Shown: one piece after another, positions 1 to 6,324 of the stretch
Numbering within the stretch: position 1 is the first letter of the stretch
How the letters are laid out: every line of letters starts with the position of its first letter
DNA from: Flavobacteriales bacterium
GTDB lineage: Bacteria; Bacteroidota; Bacteroidia; Flavobacteriales; Flavobacteriaceae
DNA length: 10,850 bases
Reading direction: 5' to 3'
Assembly (NCBI GenBank): GCA_027031025.1
Contig: JALVEJ010000151.1
Coordinates: forward strand, 1-10,850
Made by a program: the position numbers and the translations under genes
Notes under the pieces: generated by a model
Seen by the model: the letters and a program-made list of their open reading frames with translations, nothing else
What the model was told of the DNA's origin: nothing
Database searches by the model: none

Positions 1-24
1 TATCAATAGTACATGTTACAGGTC

Positions 25-202
25 GCTCCTACGGAGCTATTTGTTATCATTAATTTATTTTGCTACAAACAGTATAGCTCCTACGGAGCTGATATTAAGA
101 AATTGGTATAATTTCACCCCTACGGGGTTTATGTTTTTATTGTTTTGAATTCTCTATAAATATATCATCCCTACGGGGTTTACTAAATAAACCCGAAGGA
201 CT
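25..202. repeat. Cluster of short REP-like palindromes (core CTACGG)
   Basis: Four copies of a short palindrome with a TAC loop are visible: GCTCC-TAC-GGAGC at 25-37, AGCTCC-TAC-GGAGCT at 76-90, ACCCC-TAC-GGGGT at 116-128 and ATCCC-TAC-GGGGT at 167-179. Loop centres are 52, 39 and 51 bases apart. A diverged fifth copy, read on the minus strand as AGTCC-TTC-GGGTT, lies at 190-202. The stems differ between copies by paired changes (G-C to A-T, T-A to C-G), so pairing is kept while sequence drifts. The cluster sits just beyond the 3' end of eno, as extragenic repeats often do. Mobilisation by a REP-associated transposase and any effect on eno mRNA are inference; no transposase is in the window. 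Confidence 0.75.
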
Positions 203-203
203 G
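166..203. repeat. Inverted pair of REP-like units (REPIN-like doublet)
   Basis: The fourth palindrome and the diverged fifth face each other. GGGTTTA at 176-182 is the exact reverse complement of TAAACCC at 188-194, with CTAAA between them. If one gap is allowed, the outer parts also match partly, so the whole stretch could fold as one longer imperfect hairpin. Paired, oppositely oriented REP units are a known arrangement of REP elements in other bacteria. No U-rich tract follows on either strand, so I do not call it a terminator. Confidence 0.5.
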
Positions 204-319
204 AAATGATTATAATAAAACAATTAAACCAAGTTTTGCCCCCCAAAGTAGGTATTGGTATTAGAGACATTATATATGTATAACCCACTTAAATCGATAT
301 AGAGCCAAAGTTTTAACTA
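203..319. other. Non-coding spacer downstream of eno, nothing recognised
   Basis: This AT-rich stretch follows the eno stop codon on the minus strand and separates it from the palindrome cluster. I see no open reading frame of note, no tRNA and no hairpin followed by a U-tract. A run of six C residues at 239-244 is the only local composition feature. The eno transcript may end here or within the palindromes, but the sequence does not show where. Confidence 0.5.
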
Positions 320-1603
320 TCATTTAAAAGCTTTAATGCCGGGATAAACAGCATTTTCGCCTAATTCTTCTTCAATACGAAGCAATTGATTATACTTTGC
401 CATTCTATCGGTTCTGGATAATGAACCCGTTTTGATTTGTCCGGTATTCATTGCTACTGCCAAATCGGCAATAGTTGTATCTTCAGTCTCGCCCGAACGA
501 TGTGAAACCACAGCTGTATATCCGGCTTTATGCGCCATATTAATGGCATCAATAGTTTCTGTCAAAGTCCCGATTTGATTCAATTTAATCAGAATGGAAT
601 TGGCAATCCCTTCTTTGATACCACGTTCTAATATTTTAGTGTTGGTGACAAAAACATCATCACCTACCAATTGAATTTTGTCACCCAACAATTCCTGCTG
701 AATTTTCCAACCGTCCCAGTCATTTTCACTCATACCGTCTTCAATGGAAATAATGGGATATTTGTTGACCAGTTCCAACAAATACTCAGCTTGTTCGCGT
801 AAATTACGCTTTGCGGCACCGGGGCCTTCAAATTTAGTATAATCATAAATGCCATTATGATAAAATTCAGAAGCCGCTACATCTAAAGCTAAAGAAATAT
901 CTTTACCGGGTGTATAACCTGCCGCTTCAATGGCTGACAAAATAGTTTCAATGGCATCTTCTGTTCCTTCAAATGTCGGAGCAAATCCACCTTCATCACC
1001 AACAGCTGTAGATAAGCCACGTTTTTTAAGAATGGCTTTTAAGTTATGAAATACTTCCGTTGCCATTTTCATCGCTTCTGAAAAACTTTTGGCACCATGC
1101 GGCACAATCATAAATTCTTGAAAAGCTATAGGCGCATCAGAATGCGAACCGCCATTAACAATATTCATCATCGGCACCGGTAAGGTTTTAGCGCCAACCC
1201 CTCCAATATATTTATACAACGGCATATCTTCTTCAATAGCGCCTGCTCTGGCTGCCGCCAACGAAACACCCAAAATGGCATTGGCGCCCAATTTAGATTT
1301 ATTATCCGTTCCATCTAAGGCAATAAGCGCTTTGTCGATACTCAACTGGTCTTGTGTATCAAACCCAATTATCTCGCCACCGATGATCGTATTGACATTA
1401 TCAACAGCTTTAAAAACGGATTTTCCCATATAGCCTTTACCTTTATCACGCAACTCAACGGCTTCTAATTCACCGGTTGAGGCACCGGATGGCACAGCCG
1501 CTCTTCCTAAAACCCCATATTCAGTTAAAATATCGACTTCAACCGTGGGATTACCACGGGAATCAAAAATTTGTCTGGCTTTAATATCTGTAATTGCACT
1601 CAT
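320..1603 (-). CDS. eno: Enolase (phosphopyruvate hydratase)
   Basis: Enolase interconverts 2-phosphoglycerate and phosphoenolpyruvate in glycolysis and gluconeogenesis, in the cytoplasm, using two Mg2+ ions. The 427 residues match the usual bacterial length, and family landmarks run end to end: the mobile loop SGAST (39-43), GGSH with His154, QEFMI with Glu163, DEGGFAP with Glu204, metal ligands Asp241, Glu288 (SIEDG) and Asp315 or Asp316 (VGDDVFVTN). The signature ILIKLNQIGT carries the catalytic base Lys340; SHRSGE (367-372) and Lys391 bind substrate. All expected catalytic residues are present, so it should be active. The start MSAITDIKARQI is typical of Bacteroidota enolases. It is the only TGA-terminated gene here. 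It lies 87 bases beyond rplQ, behind a terminator, so it is probably a separate transcription unit. Confidence 0.98.
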   Translation of the reverse strand: MSAITDIKARQIFDSRGNPTVEVDILTEYGVLGRAAVPSGASTGELEAVELRDKGKGYMGKSVFKAVDNVNTIIGGEIIGFDTQDQLSIDKALIALDGTDNKSKLGANAILGVSLAAARAGAIEEDMPLYKYIGGVGAKTLPVPMMNIVNGGSHSDAPIAFQEFMIVPHGAKSFSEAMKMATEVFHNLKAILKKRGLSTAVGDEGGFAPTFEGTEDAIETILSAIEAAGYTPGKDISLALDVAASEFYHNGIYDYTKFEGPGAAKRNLREQAEYLLELVNKYPIISIEDGMSENDWDGWKIQQELLGDKIQLVGDDVFVTNTKILERGIKEGIANSILIKLNQIGTLTETIDAINMAHKAGYTAVVSHRSGETEDTTIADLAVAMNTGQIKTGSLSRTDRMAKYNQLLRIEEELGENAVYPGIKAFK

Positions 1604-1630
1604 ATGATAAATTTTAATGTAAAATTACAA

Positions 1631-1669
1631 AATAAAACACCGGTTGCCAATGACAACCGGTGTTTTATT
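1631..1669 (-). terminator. Strong hairpin terminator after rplQ
   Basis: AATAAAACACCGGTTG at 1631-1646 is the exact reverse complement of 1654-1669, giving a 16-bp perfect stem with a 7-base loop (1647-1653). Read on the minus strand, the distal arm runs into TTTTATTTTGTAATTTT, a U-rich tail suited to intrinsic termination. It lies 22 bases past the rplQ stop and should end the ribosomal protein transcript. A-tracts flank the stem on both sides, so it could also act on the plus strand, but no plus-strand gene is seen. Confidence 0.9.
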
Positions 1670-1690
1670 GTAAAAATATTATTAAGAATT

Positions 1691-2173
1691 TTATTCTTCA
1701 GATTGCTCTTCTGTTGCAGTTTGTGTTTCGGTAGCAACAGCCTCTTCTGTTTTAGTCGCTTTTTTTCTTCTACGACGAGTTTTCTTTTTAGCCGGTTTGT
1801 CGGCATTATAAACGGTGTTATAATCAACAAACTCAATCATTGCCATTTCGGCATTGTCACCCAAACGATTACCCAATTTGATGATACGCAAATAGCCTCC
1901 CGGACGATCTGCCACCTTAGTAGAGATTTCTCTAAACAATTCGGTTACGGCATCTTTGTCGCGTAATCTACTAAAAACAACACGACGGTTATGCATGGTA
2001 TCATTTTTTGACTTGGTAATCAGCGGTTCTAAGAAAACACGTAGCGCCTTAGCTTTAGCCAATGTCGTATTAATTCTTTTATGTTTAATCAACGAACTAC
2101 CCATATTTGCTAGCATGGACTTTCTATGCGCTGATTTTCTACCTAAATGGTTAAATTTCTTTCTGTGTCTCAT
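1691..2173 (-). CDS. rplQ: 50S ribosomal protein L17 (bL17)
   Basis: L17 is a 50S subunit protein located near the peptide exit tunnel. Residues 1-125 form the conserved domain, starting MRHRKKFNHLGRKSAHR and including the typical SSLIKHKRINTTLAKAK (26-42) and PGGYLRIIKLGNR (91-103). The total of 160 residues exceeds the roughly 120-130 of E. coli-type L17. The extra part is a low-complexity tail: a basic stretch KKKTRRRRKK (129-138), then an acidic, threonine- and glutamate-rich end (139-160). Similar tails are usual in Bacteroidota L17. It is the last gene of the ribosomal cluster, 11 bases after rpoA and followed by the hairpin at 1631-1669. Upstream, CAGGAT directly before ATG is only weakly SD-like. 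Confidence 0.97.
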   Translation of the reverse strand: MRHRKKFNHLGRKSAHRKSMLANMGSSLIKHKRINTTLAKAKALRVFLEPLITKSKNDTMHNRRVVFSRLRDKDAVTELFREISTKVADRPGGYLRIIKLGNRLGDNAEMAMIEFVDYNTVYNADKPAKKKTRRRRKKATKTEEAVATETQTATEEQSEE

Positions 2174-2184
2174 ATCCTGTATCT

Positions 2185-3174
2185 TTATTCATCTAATTTA
2201 TAATTGGAAAGATCCATTCCGAAAGTAAGACCTTTCTTATCGACTAATTTTTCCAACTCGGTCATTGATTTTTTTCCAAAGTTTCTAAACTTCATCAAAT
2301 CCGATTTGTTATATTGCACCAATTCTCCTAAAGTTTCTACATCAGCTGCTTTTAAACAATTTAAAGCTCTAACAGATAAATCCAAATCAACTAATTTGGT
2401 TTTTAAAAGTTGGCGCATGTGCAAAGATTCTTCATCATATGTTTCTGAACTTGCCGAAACTTCATCGTCAATTGAAATGCGTTCGTCAGAGAACAACATA
2501 AAATGTTGAATTAAAATTTTAGCAGCTTCGGTTAAAGCGTCTTTAGGATGAATTGAGCCATCGGTTTCAATTTCTATGATCAATTTGTCATAGTCGGTTT
2601 TTTGCTCAACCCTAAAATCTTCGATGGTATATTTGACATGTTTTATCGGTGTAAAAATCGAATCAATAAAGATTGTGCCAAAAGGCACATCACTTTTCTT
2701 ATTTTCTTCAGCCGGAACATAACCACGTCCCTTTTCGATGGTAAACTCAAAGTTGATTTGTGTTTTAGGATCAAGGTTCATGATGACCAAGTCGGGATTT
2801 AATATTTGAAAACCCGAGATAAATTCTTGCAAATCACCGGCTTTTAATTGCTCTTTACCACTAAAAGATACCTTAACAGTTTCAGAATTGATATCTTCCA
2901 CTTGATTTTTGAAACGCACTTGTTTCAAATTCAATACAATTTTGGTAACATCTTCAACAACGCCATCAATGGAAGTAAATTCATGATCAACTCCCTCAAT
3001 ACGCAAGGAAGTGATGGCATGACCTTCAAGTGATGACAATAAAACACGTCTTAATGCATTACCAATTGTCAACCCGTAACCGGGTTCTAAGGGTTTGAAT
3101 TCAAATTTACCGGTATGGTTATCGGCACTGATTTGTATAACTTTATCCGGTTTTTGAAAATTTAATATTGCCAT
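2185..3174 (-). CDS. rpoA: DNA-directed RNA polymerase subunit alpha
   Basis: The alpha subunit dimerises to start RNA polymerase assembly, and its C-terminal domain contacts UP-element DNA and activators. I choose the start MAILNFQKPDKV at 3174, giving 329 residues. An in-frame ATG at 3210 would add 12 residues that are unlike the family and would overlap rpsD. The N-terminal domain (about 1-235) includes GNALRRVLLSSLEG (38-51), the dimer interface region. A linker follows at about 236-258, then the C-terminal domain with LSVRALNCLKAADVETLGEL (266-285). Arg269, Asn272 and Cys273 match E. coli Arg265, Asn268 and Cys269 for DNA contact. NFGKKSMTELE (298-308) is the helix-hairpin-helix end. It sits between rpsD (13-base gap) and rplQ (11-base gap), as in most alpha operons. 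Confidence 0.98.
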   Translation of the reverse strand: MAILNFQKPDKVIQISADNHTGKFEFKPLEPGYGLTIGNALRRVLLSSLEGHAITSLRIEGVDHEFTSIDGVVEDVTKIVLNLKQVRFKNQVEDINSETVKVSFSGKEQLKAGDLQEFISGFQILNPDLVIMNLDPKTQINFEFTIEKGRGYVPAEENKKSDVPFGTIFIDSIFTPIKHVKYTIEDFRVEQKTDYDKLIIEIETDGSIHPKDALTEAAKILIQHFMLFSDERISIDDEVSASSETYDEESLHMRQLLKTKLVDLDLSVRALNCLKAADVETLGELVQYNKSDLMKFRNFGKKSMTELEKLVDKKGLTFGMDLSNYKLDE

Positions 3175-3187
3175 AAATTTGATGTTA

Positions 3188-3793
3188 TTATTTAGAGTAT
3201 AACTCGACAATCAAGTGTTCTTGAATGTTTTCAGGAATTTGAACCCGTTCGGGACGGTTAACAAACTCGCCTTCCATTTTTTCGGGATTCCATTTTAGCC
3301 ATTCGTAACTTGATTTATTTTGGTCTAATGAATCTTTAATAACTTGTAAAGATTTTGATTTTTCTCTGACACCAACAACATCACCGGGTTTTAATGAGTA
3401 TGAAGGGATGTTCACGACGTCACCGTTAACAGTGATATGCCGGTGTGAGACCAACTGACGGGCGGCACGTCTGGTCGGCGCCAAGCCCAAGCGGTAAACC
3501 ACATTGTCAAGTCTTGATTCAACTAATTGCAAAAGAACCTCTCCGGTGTTTCCACCTTGACGAGATGCTTTTTCAAACAAATTTCTAAATTGTTTTTCCA
3601 GAATACCGTAAGTATACTTAGCCTTTTGCTTTTCAGTTAACTGAATGGCATATTGCGATTTTTTACCTCTTCTTCTATTATTGCCGTGTTGTCCCGGCGG
3701 GTATTTCTTTTTTTCAAAATATTTATCTTCTCCATAAATTGCCTCACCAAATTTTCGGGCAATTTTGGTTTTTGGTCCTGTATATCTCGCCAT
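3188..3793 (-). CDS. rpsD: 30S ribosomal protein S4 (uS4)
   Basis: S4 is a primary 16S rRNA binder that nucleates assembly of the 30S body and lines the mRNA entry region. The 201 residues are close to the usual 200-208. PPGQHG (32-37) is a family landmark. The RNA-binding S4 domain starts near SRLDNVVYRLG (93-103) and continues through RRAARQLVSHRHITVNG (108-124) to about 152. The protein ends LIVELYSK, typical of the family. The N-terminus lacks the four-cysteine zinc knuckle of some S4 proteins, so this is the zinc-free form. In enterobacteria S4 represses translation of the alpha operon; whether that holds here is not shown by the sequence. Confidence 0.98.
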   Translation of the reverse strand: MARYTGPKTKIARKFGEAIYGEDKYFEKKKYPPGQHGNNRRRGKKSQYAIQLTEKQKAKYTYGILEKQFRNLFEKASRQGGNTGEVLLQLVESRLDNVVYRLGLAPTRRAARQLVSHRHITVNGDVVNIPSYSLKPGDVVGVREKSKSLQVIKDSLDQNKSSYEWLKWNPEKMEGEFVNRPERVQIPENIQEHLIVELYSK

Positions 3794-3806
3794 AATTCAA
3801 TATTTT

Positions 3807-4202
3807 TTAAACTCTTCTTCTTTTAGGTGGACGACAGCCATTGTGAGGAATGGGTGTTACGTCAATAATTTCTACTACTTCAATACCACTGTTGTGAATG
3901 GTTCTAATGGCAGATTCTCTACCGTTTCCGGGGCCTTTAACATAAACTTTTACACGTCTTAAACCGGCTTCGTATGCTGTTTTGGCAGCATCTTCGGCAG
4001 CTACTTGTGCTGCATAAGGGGTGTTTTTCTTAGAACCTCTAAAACCGTTTTTACCGGCAGACGACCATGAAATAACTTCTCCGTTTTTATTGGTAAGAGA
4101 AATAATGACGTTGTTAAAAGTTGCCTGAATAAAAGCTTTACCATTAGGTTCAACTTTAACCTTTCTTTTTTTTGCTTTTGCTGATTTATTATTCTTAGCC
4201 AT
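3807..4202 (-). CDS. rpsK: 30S ribosomal protein S11 (uS11)
   Basis: S11 sits on the 30S platform, near the mRNA exit and the Shine-Dalgarno region of 16S rRNA. The 131 residues compare with 129 in E. coli. A lysine-rich N-terminus (1-17) is followed by the conserved core: ATFNNVIISLTNKNGEVI (27-44), SSAGKNGFRGSKKNTPYAAQ (47-66) and VKGPGNGRESAIR (88-100). It ends PIPHNGCRPPKRRRV. The Asn121-Gly122 pair in PHNG is the site where E. coli S11 carries an isoaspartate, so the same backbone change is possible here. The gap to rpsM is 15 bases. The ATG is preceded by GGTATT, without a clear SD at normal distance. Confidence 0.98.
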   Translation of the reverse strand: MAKNNKSAKAKKRKVKVEPNGKAFIQATFNNVIISLTNKNGEVISWSSAGKNGFRGSKKNTPYAAQVAAEDAAKTAYEAGLRRVKVYVKGPGNGRESAIRTIHNSGIEVVEIIDVTPIPHNGCRPPKRRRV

Positions 4203-4217
4203 AATACCTACTTACTT

Positions 4218-4592
4218 TTATTTAGTTGCTTTTTTCTTATTAGCAACGGTTTTTCTTTTACCTTTTCTGGTTCGCGAGTTGTTTTTGGTTCGCTGACCAC
4301 GCAATGGTAATCCTAATCTGTGACGGATACCACGATAACTACCGATGTCCATTAAGCGTTTGATATTCAATTGGACTTCGGAACGCAATTCTCCTTCAAT
4401 TCTATAATTAGAAATGACACGTCTAATACCGGCAATATCGGTATCATCCCAATCTTTTACTTTTTTGTCTTCATCTACGCCGGCTTGTGCCAAAATTTCT
4501 TTGGCTCTTGATCTGCCTATACCGTAAATGTAGGTTAGGCCAATTATGCCGCGCTTATTTTTAGGTAAATCTACCCCTGCTATTCTTGCCAT
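4218..4592 (-). CDS. rpsM: 30S ribosomal protein S13 (uS13)
   Basis: S13 lies in the 30S head, forms bridges to the 50S subunit and touches the P-site tRNA through its C-terminal tail. The 124 residues include the start MARIAGVDLPKNKR, the helix-two-turn-helix region with IYGIGRSRAKEIL (22-34), and the signature SYRGIRHRLGLPLRGQRT (85-102). A basic tail (103-124) rich in Lys and Arg follows. The gene begins only 2 bases after the rpmJ stop. AAGGA at a plausible distance before ATG falls inside the last codons of rpmJ, so it may be chance. With rpmJ this close, there is no room for the long rpsM leader on which S4 acts in E. coli. Confidence 0.98.
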   Translation of the reverse strand: MARIAGVDLPKNKRGIIGLTYIYGIGRSRAKEILAQAGVDEDKKVKDWDDTDIAGIRRVISNYRIEGELRSEVQLNIKRLMDIGSYRGIRHRLGLPLRGQRTKNNSRTRKGKRKTVANKKKATK

Positions 4593-4594
4593 AA

Positions 4595-4711
4595 TTATCC
4601 TTGTCTTTGTTTATGTTTCGGATTCTTTTTATTAATTACATACAAACGTCCTTTTCGTCTGACAATCTTGTCTTCCGGACTTCTTTTTTTAATGGATGCT
4701 CTTACTTTCAT
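4595..4711 (-). CDS. rpmJ: 50S ribosomal protein L36 (bL36), cysteine-free form
   Basis: This 38-residue gene was read directly on the minus strand: it begins MKVRASIKKRSPEDK and ends NPKHKQRQG. The start MKVRAS and the end KHKQRQG are diagnostic of L36, the smallest 50S protein, which binds 23S rRNA. The zinc-binding form carries three Cys and one His; here the Cys positions are replaced (SPED at 11-14, INKKN at 26-30), so no cysteine remains and zinc binding is not expected. It lies 47 bases after infA and 2 bases before rpsM, the normal place for rpmJ. The start is ATG preceded by GAAAAAGAT, purine-rich but not a standard SD. Confidence 0.97.
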   Translation of the reverse strand: MKVRASIKKRSPEDKIVRRKGRLYVINKKNPKHKQRQG

Positions 4712-4726
4712 ATCTTTTTCAATTTA

Positions 4727-4751
4727 ACGGTTGGTCATTCGTAACAACCGT
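4727..4751 (-). promoter_or_regulatory. Hairpin in the infA-rpmJ gap
   Basis: ACGGTTG at 4727-4733 is the reverse complement of CAACCGT at 4745-4751, around an 11-base loop; TTA/TAA on the outside can add pairs across one bulge. It occupies the 47-base gap between infA and rpmJ, the longest gap inside the ribosomal cluster. No U-tract follows on the minus strand (TAAATTGAAAAAG comes next), so it is not an intrinsic terminator. A role as translational control site, RNA processing site or transcript-stability element is inference. Confidence 0.4.
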
Positions 4752-4758
4752 AATTATA

Positions 4759-4974
4759 TTAGTATCTATAAGTTATTCTACCTTTAGTTAAATCATACGG
4801 ACTTAATTCAACTTTTACTTTATCTCCGGGCAACAGACGAATGTAGTGCATTCGCATCTTTCCGGATATATGCGCTGTAATCATATGTCCGTTTTCCAAC
4901 TCTACTTTAAACATAGCATTTGATAACGCATCTTTTATAATACCGTCTACTTCTATTGCGGGTTGTTTAGCCAT
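4759..4974 (-). CDS. infA: Translation initiation factor IF-1
   Basis: IF-1 binds the A site of the 30S subunit and supports IF-2 and IF-3 during initiation. The 71 residues match the family (72 in E. coli) and form a single OB fold. Landmarks are MFKVELENGH (21-30), HISGKMRMHYIRLLPGDKV (35-53) and DLTKGRITYRY (61-71). The gene starts 3 bases after the secY stop, in the context AATAAATT-ATG without an SD. In several other Bacteroidota classes a methionine aminopeptidase gene (map) lies between secY and infA; it is absent here, as in flavobacteria to my knowledge. The gap after infA holds a hairpin before rpmJ. Confidence 0.98.
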   Translation of the reverse strand: MAKQPAIEVDGIIKDALSNAMFKVELENGHMITAHISGKMRMHYIRLLPGDKVKVELSPYDLTKGRITYRY

Positions 4975-4977
4975 AAT

Positions 4978-6312
4978 TTATTTTTTTCTTCCGGTTTTCA
5001 TTAAAGTGTCATAATGCCGGTTCAACAAATAAGCTTCTGCTTGCTGAATAGTGTCCATTGCAACCCCGACCATAATCAATAATGAAGTTCCTCCGTAAAA
5101 CATAGCCCATGATACTTGCATACCGGGGAATAAATAGTACACAAATTGAGGAAATATAGCAATCAAAGCTAAAAAGATAGAACCCGGCAAAGTGATTTTA
5201 GATAAAATGTCATCTAAATAATTTGCTGTATCGGTTCCAGGTCTAACGCCCGGAATAAAACCGTTATTGCGTTTTAAATCTTCTGCAATTTTGGTTGTTT
5301 GAACCGTAATAGCCGTATAAAAATACGTAAAAATAATTATCAAAATAGCAAACACTACATTGTACCACGGGTCAAAAATGTTGCTAAAAGTGGCTTTTAA
5401 AGTAGCTGCCCAATCCGAATCGGATAAGGAAGCCAGCATGCCAGGAAAAAACATCAATGCTTGTGCAAAAATGATAGGCATAACACCGGCGGCATTTAAT
5501 TTTAAAGGCAAATACTGTCTGGCACCGAAAATATTTTTCTCGTAACCGCCGCCAACTGTTCTTCTTGCATACTGAATAGGTACAGGACGATAAGCTTTAA
5601 CTAACATAATACTGGCAGCTATCACCAATAACCAAACGACTATTTCAAATAGCAATAACATTGGGCCGCCGTTTTGATCGGTTACACGATAAGCAAACTC
5701 TTGTAAAAATGCACCGGGCAAACGGGCAATGATACCTACCATAATCAACAAGGAAATACCATTACCAATACCTTTATCGGTGATTTTTTCACCTAACCAC
5801 ATGGCAAAAATGGTCCCTGCTGATAAAATGATTACAGAAATGGTTACAAACAACCAAGTTTGTTCAATTAAAAACGCACTTTTAGGTAATTGATTATACA
5901 AATTATACACATAACTTGGTCCCTGTATCAAAGTTACGGCAATGGTTAACCAACGGGTGATTTGTGTAATTTTTTTATGACCGCTTTCACCGGCTTTTTG
6001 CAATTTTTGCAAATATGGCACAGCTATGCCCATCAATTGTACCACAATAGAAGCCGAGATATAAGGCATAATACCTAAAGCAAATATGGAAGCTTGCGAA
6101 AATGCTCCACCGGTAAATTGGTTTAACAAGTTTAATAAAGTATTACTTTCGGCTTGTTTACTAAGATTCGCCAATTGCGTGGGATCTATCCCGGGCAATG
6201 ATACTTGGGCACCAAACCGGTAAACCAAAATTAATCCTAAGGTAAACAAGATTTTTTTGCGAAGCTCTTCAATGCTCCATACTGCTTTTATTGTATCTAC
6301 AAACTTCTTCAT
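4978..6312 (-). CDS. secY: Protein translocase subunit SecY
   Basis: SecY is the channel of the Sec translocon in the inner membrane; with SecE and SecG it passes unfolded proteins outward and releases membrane segments sideways. The 444 residues are normal. Ten hydrophobic segments can be placed at roughly 20-38, 76-96, 118-138, 152-173, 182-202, 217-238, 270-292, 315-336, 374-395 and 402-420. The plug region lies near 64-75. Conserved stretches are GIGNGISLLIM (181-191), the cytosolic loop RRTVGGGYEKN (250-260), LPLKLNAAGVMPIIFA (268-283) and PGVRPGTDTANYL (354-366). Arg357 matches the essential Arg357 of E. coli SecY in the SecA/ribosome-binding loop. It follows rplO by 12 bases and precedes infA by 3. 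Confidence 0.98.
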   Translation of the reverse strand: MKKFVDTIKAVWSIEELRKKILFTLGLILVYRFGAQVSLPGIDPTQLANLSKQAESNTLLNLLNQFTGGAFSQASIFALGIMPYISASIVVQLMGIAVPYLQKLQKAGESGHKKITQITRWLTIAVTLIQGPSYVYNLYNQLPKSAFLIEQTWLFVTISVIILSAGTIFAMWLGEKITDKGIGNGISLLIMVGIIARLPGAFLQEFAYRVTDQNGGPMLLLFEIVVWLLVIAASIMLVKAYRPVPIQYARRTVGGGYEKNIFGARQYLPLKLNAAGVMPIIFAQALMFFPGMLASLSDSDWAATLKATFSNIFDPWYNVVFAILIIIFTYFYTAITVQTTKIAEDLKRNNGFIPGVRPGTDTANYLDDILSKITLPGSIFLALIAIFPQFVYYLFPGMQVSWAMFYGGTSLLIMVGVAMDTIQQAEAYLLNRHYDTLMKTGRKK

Positions 6313-6324
6313 GAAATAAACCGA

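Noticed and set aside
25..202. CRISPR array
   Set aside because: The repeated units are only 10-15 bases, differ between copies, are self-palindromic and are unevenly spaced; no cas gene is present.
203..319. Intrinsic terminator for eno
   Set aside because: I searched for a stem followed by a U-tract on the minus strand and saw only weak 4-5 bp pairings; the palindromes further on also lack U-tracts.
1684..1698. Small hairpin AAGAAT-TTT-ATTCTT over the rplQ stop
   Set aside because: The stem is six weak A/T-rich pairs and overlaps the stop codon; the strong hairpin at 1631-1669 explains termination better.
1600..1836. Minus-strand frame overlapping the end of rplQ and its terminator
   Set aside because: It runs through the terminator hairpin and out of frame with the conserved L17; the product shows no domain.
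1571..2228. Plus-strand reading frames opposite rplQ and eno
   Set aside because: They lie antisense to clear genes, have Phe/Cys-rich products unlike any family I know, and vanish as mirror images of lysine-rich ribosomal coding sequence.
3175..3210. Longer RpoA starting at 3210
   Set aside because: The 12 extra residues are not found in the family and would overlap rpsD; the start at 3174 gives the standard N-terminus.
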